From Candidatus Zixiibacteriota bacterium (GTDB taxonomy: Bacteria > Zixibacteria > MSB-5A5 > SM1-73): DNA of 13,732 nt. Shown piece by piece: positions 13,665 through 13,732 of the stretch (position 1 is the stretch's first letter; every line of letters begins with the position of its first letter). A program made the translations under genes and the position numbers. The stretch covers positions 1 through 13,732 of the forward strand of contig JAGMBK010000040.1 in NCBI GenBank assembly GCA_023129805.1, read 5' to 3'. Below the pieces are notes generated by a model. That model saw only the letters and a list, made by a program, of their open reading frames with translations. It was not told the DNA's origin and did no database searches.

Positions 13665-13732
13665 ATGATAACAACCTGGAAAGAGTCTTGTGAAGTGAGG
13701 ATATAAAGAGTATGTAGGAAAACTTTGACTTT

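Overview
The window looks like a chromosomal segment of an uncultured Gram-negative bacterium of the Fibrobacteres-Chlorobi-Bacteroidetes (FCB) superphylum type, perhaps Zixibacteria or a neighbouring candidate phylum. This placement is an inference. It rests on an outer-membrane beta-barrel protein, a gingipain-like C25 peptidase ending in a dockerin-type Ca-binding repeat pair, moderate GC content, and many short palindromic repeats between genes. No ribosomal RNA or other firm taxonomic marker is present.

Layout. From 1 to about 10450 every gene is on the minus strand. In transcription order they are smpB, a periplasmic N-acetylmuramoyl-L-alanine amidase, murI, rdgB, a HAD-family hydrolase, pfkA, an outer-membrane beta-barrel protein, gap, pgk, tpiA and the first codons of secG, which runs off the left edge. 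From 10543 rightward the plus strand carries a tRNA-Leu(CAG), a roughly 270-bp MITE-like element, and a large secreted C25 peptidase (11259-13664).

Function. gap-pgk-tpiA(-secG) is a lower-glycolysis operon behind a good sigma70-type promoter. The nearby phosphofructokinase carries the residues typical of PPi-dependent enzymes (GGED and PKTIDND), so this glycolysis may use pyrophosphate at a reversible step. rdgB hydrolyses non-canonical NTPs and releases PPi, but linking the two is speculation. murI and the amidase act in peptidoglycan synthesis and remodelling. SmpB serves trans-translation.

The unusual content lies between the genes. Nearly every spacer holds a palindromic or repeated element, and several differ in family. 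Most striking is a 177-bp duplication between pgk and gap. It contains a 99-bp copy of the 3' end of gap that differs from the real gene at five positions, all silent, plus a 71-bp double-hairpin element present in two identical copies. A MITE-like element at 10726-10993 has 16-bp terminal inverted repeats, a 4-bp target duplication and an internal 14-bp tandem hairpin array. Four likely promoters share the -10 hexamer TATATT, three of them with a TTGCAA/TTGCAG -35. I found no CRISPR array, phage, toxin-antitoxin pair or obvious new defence system.
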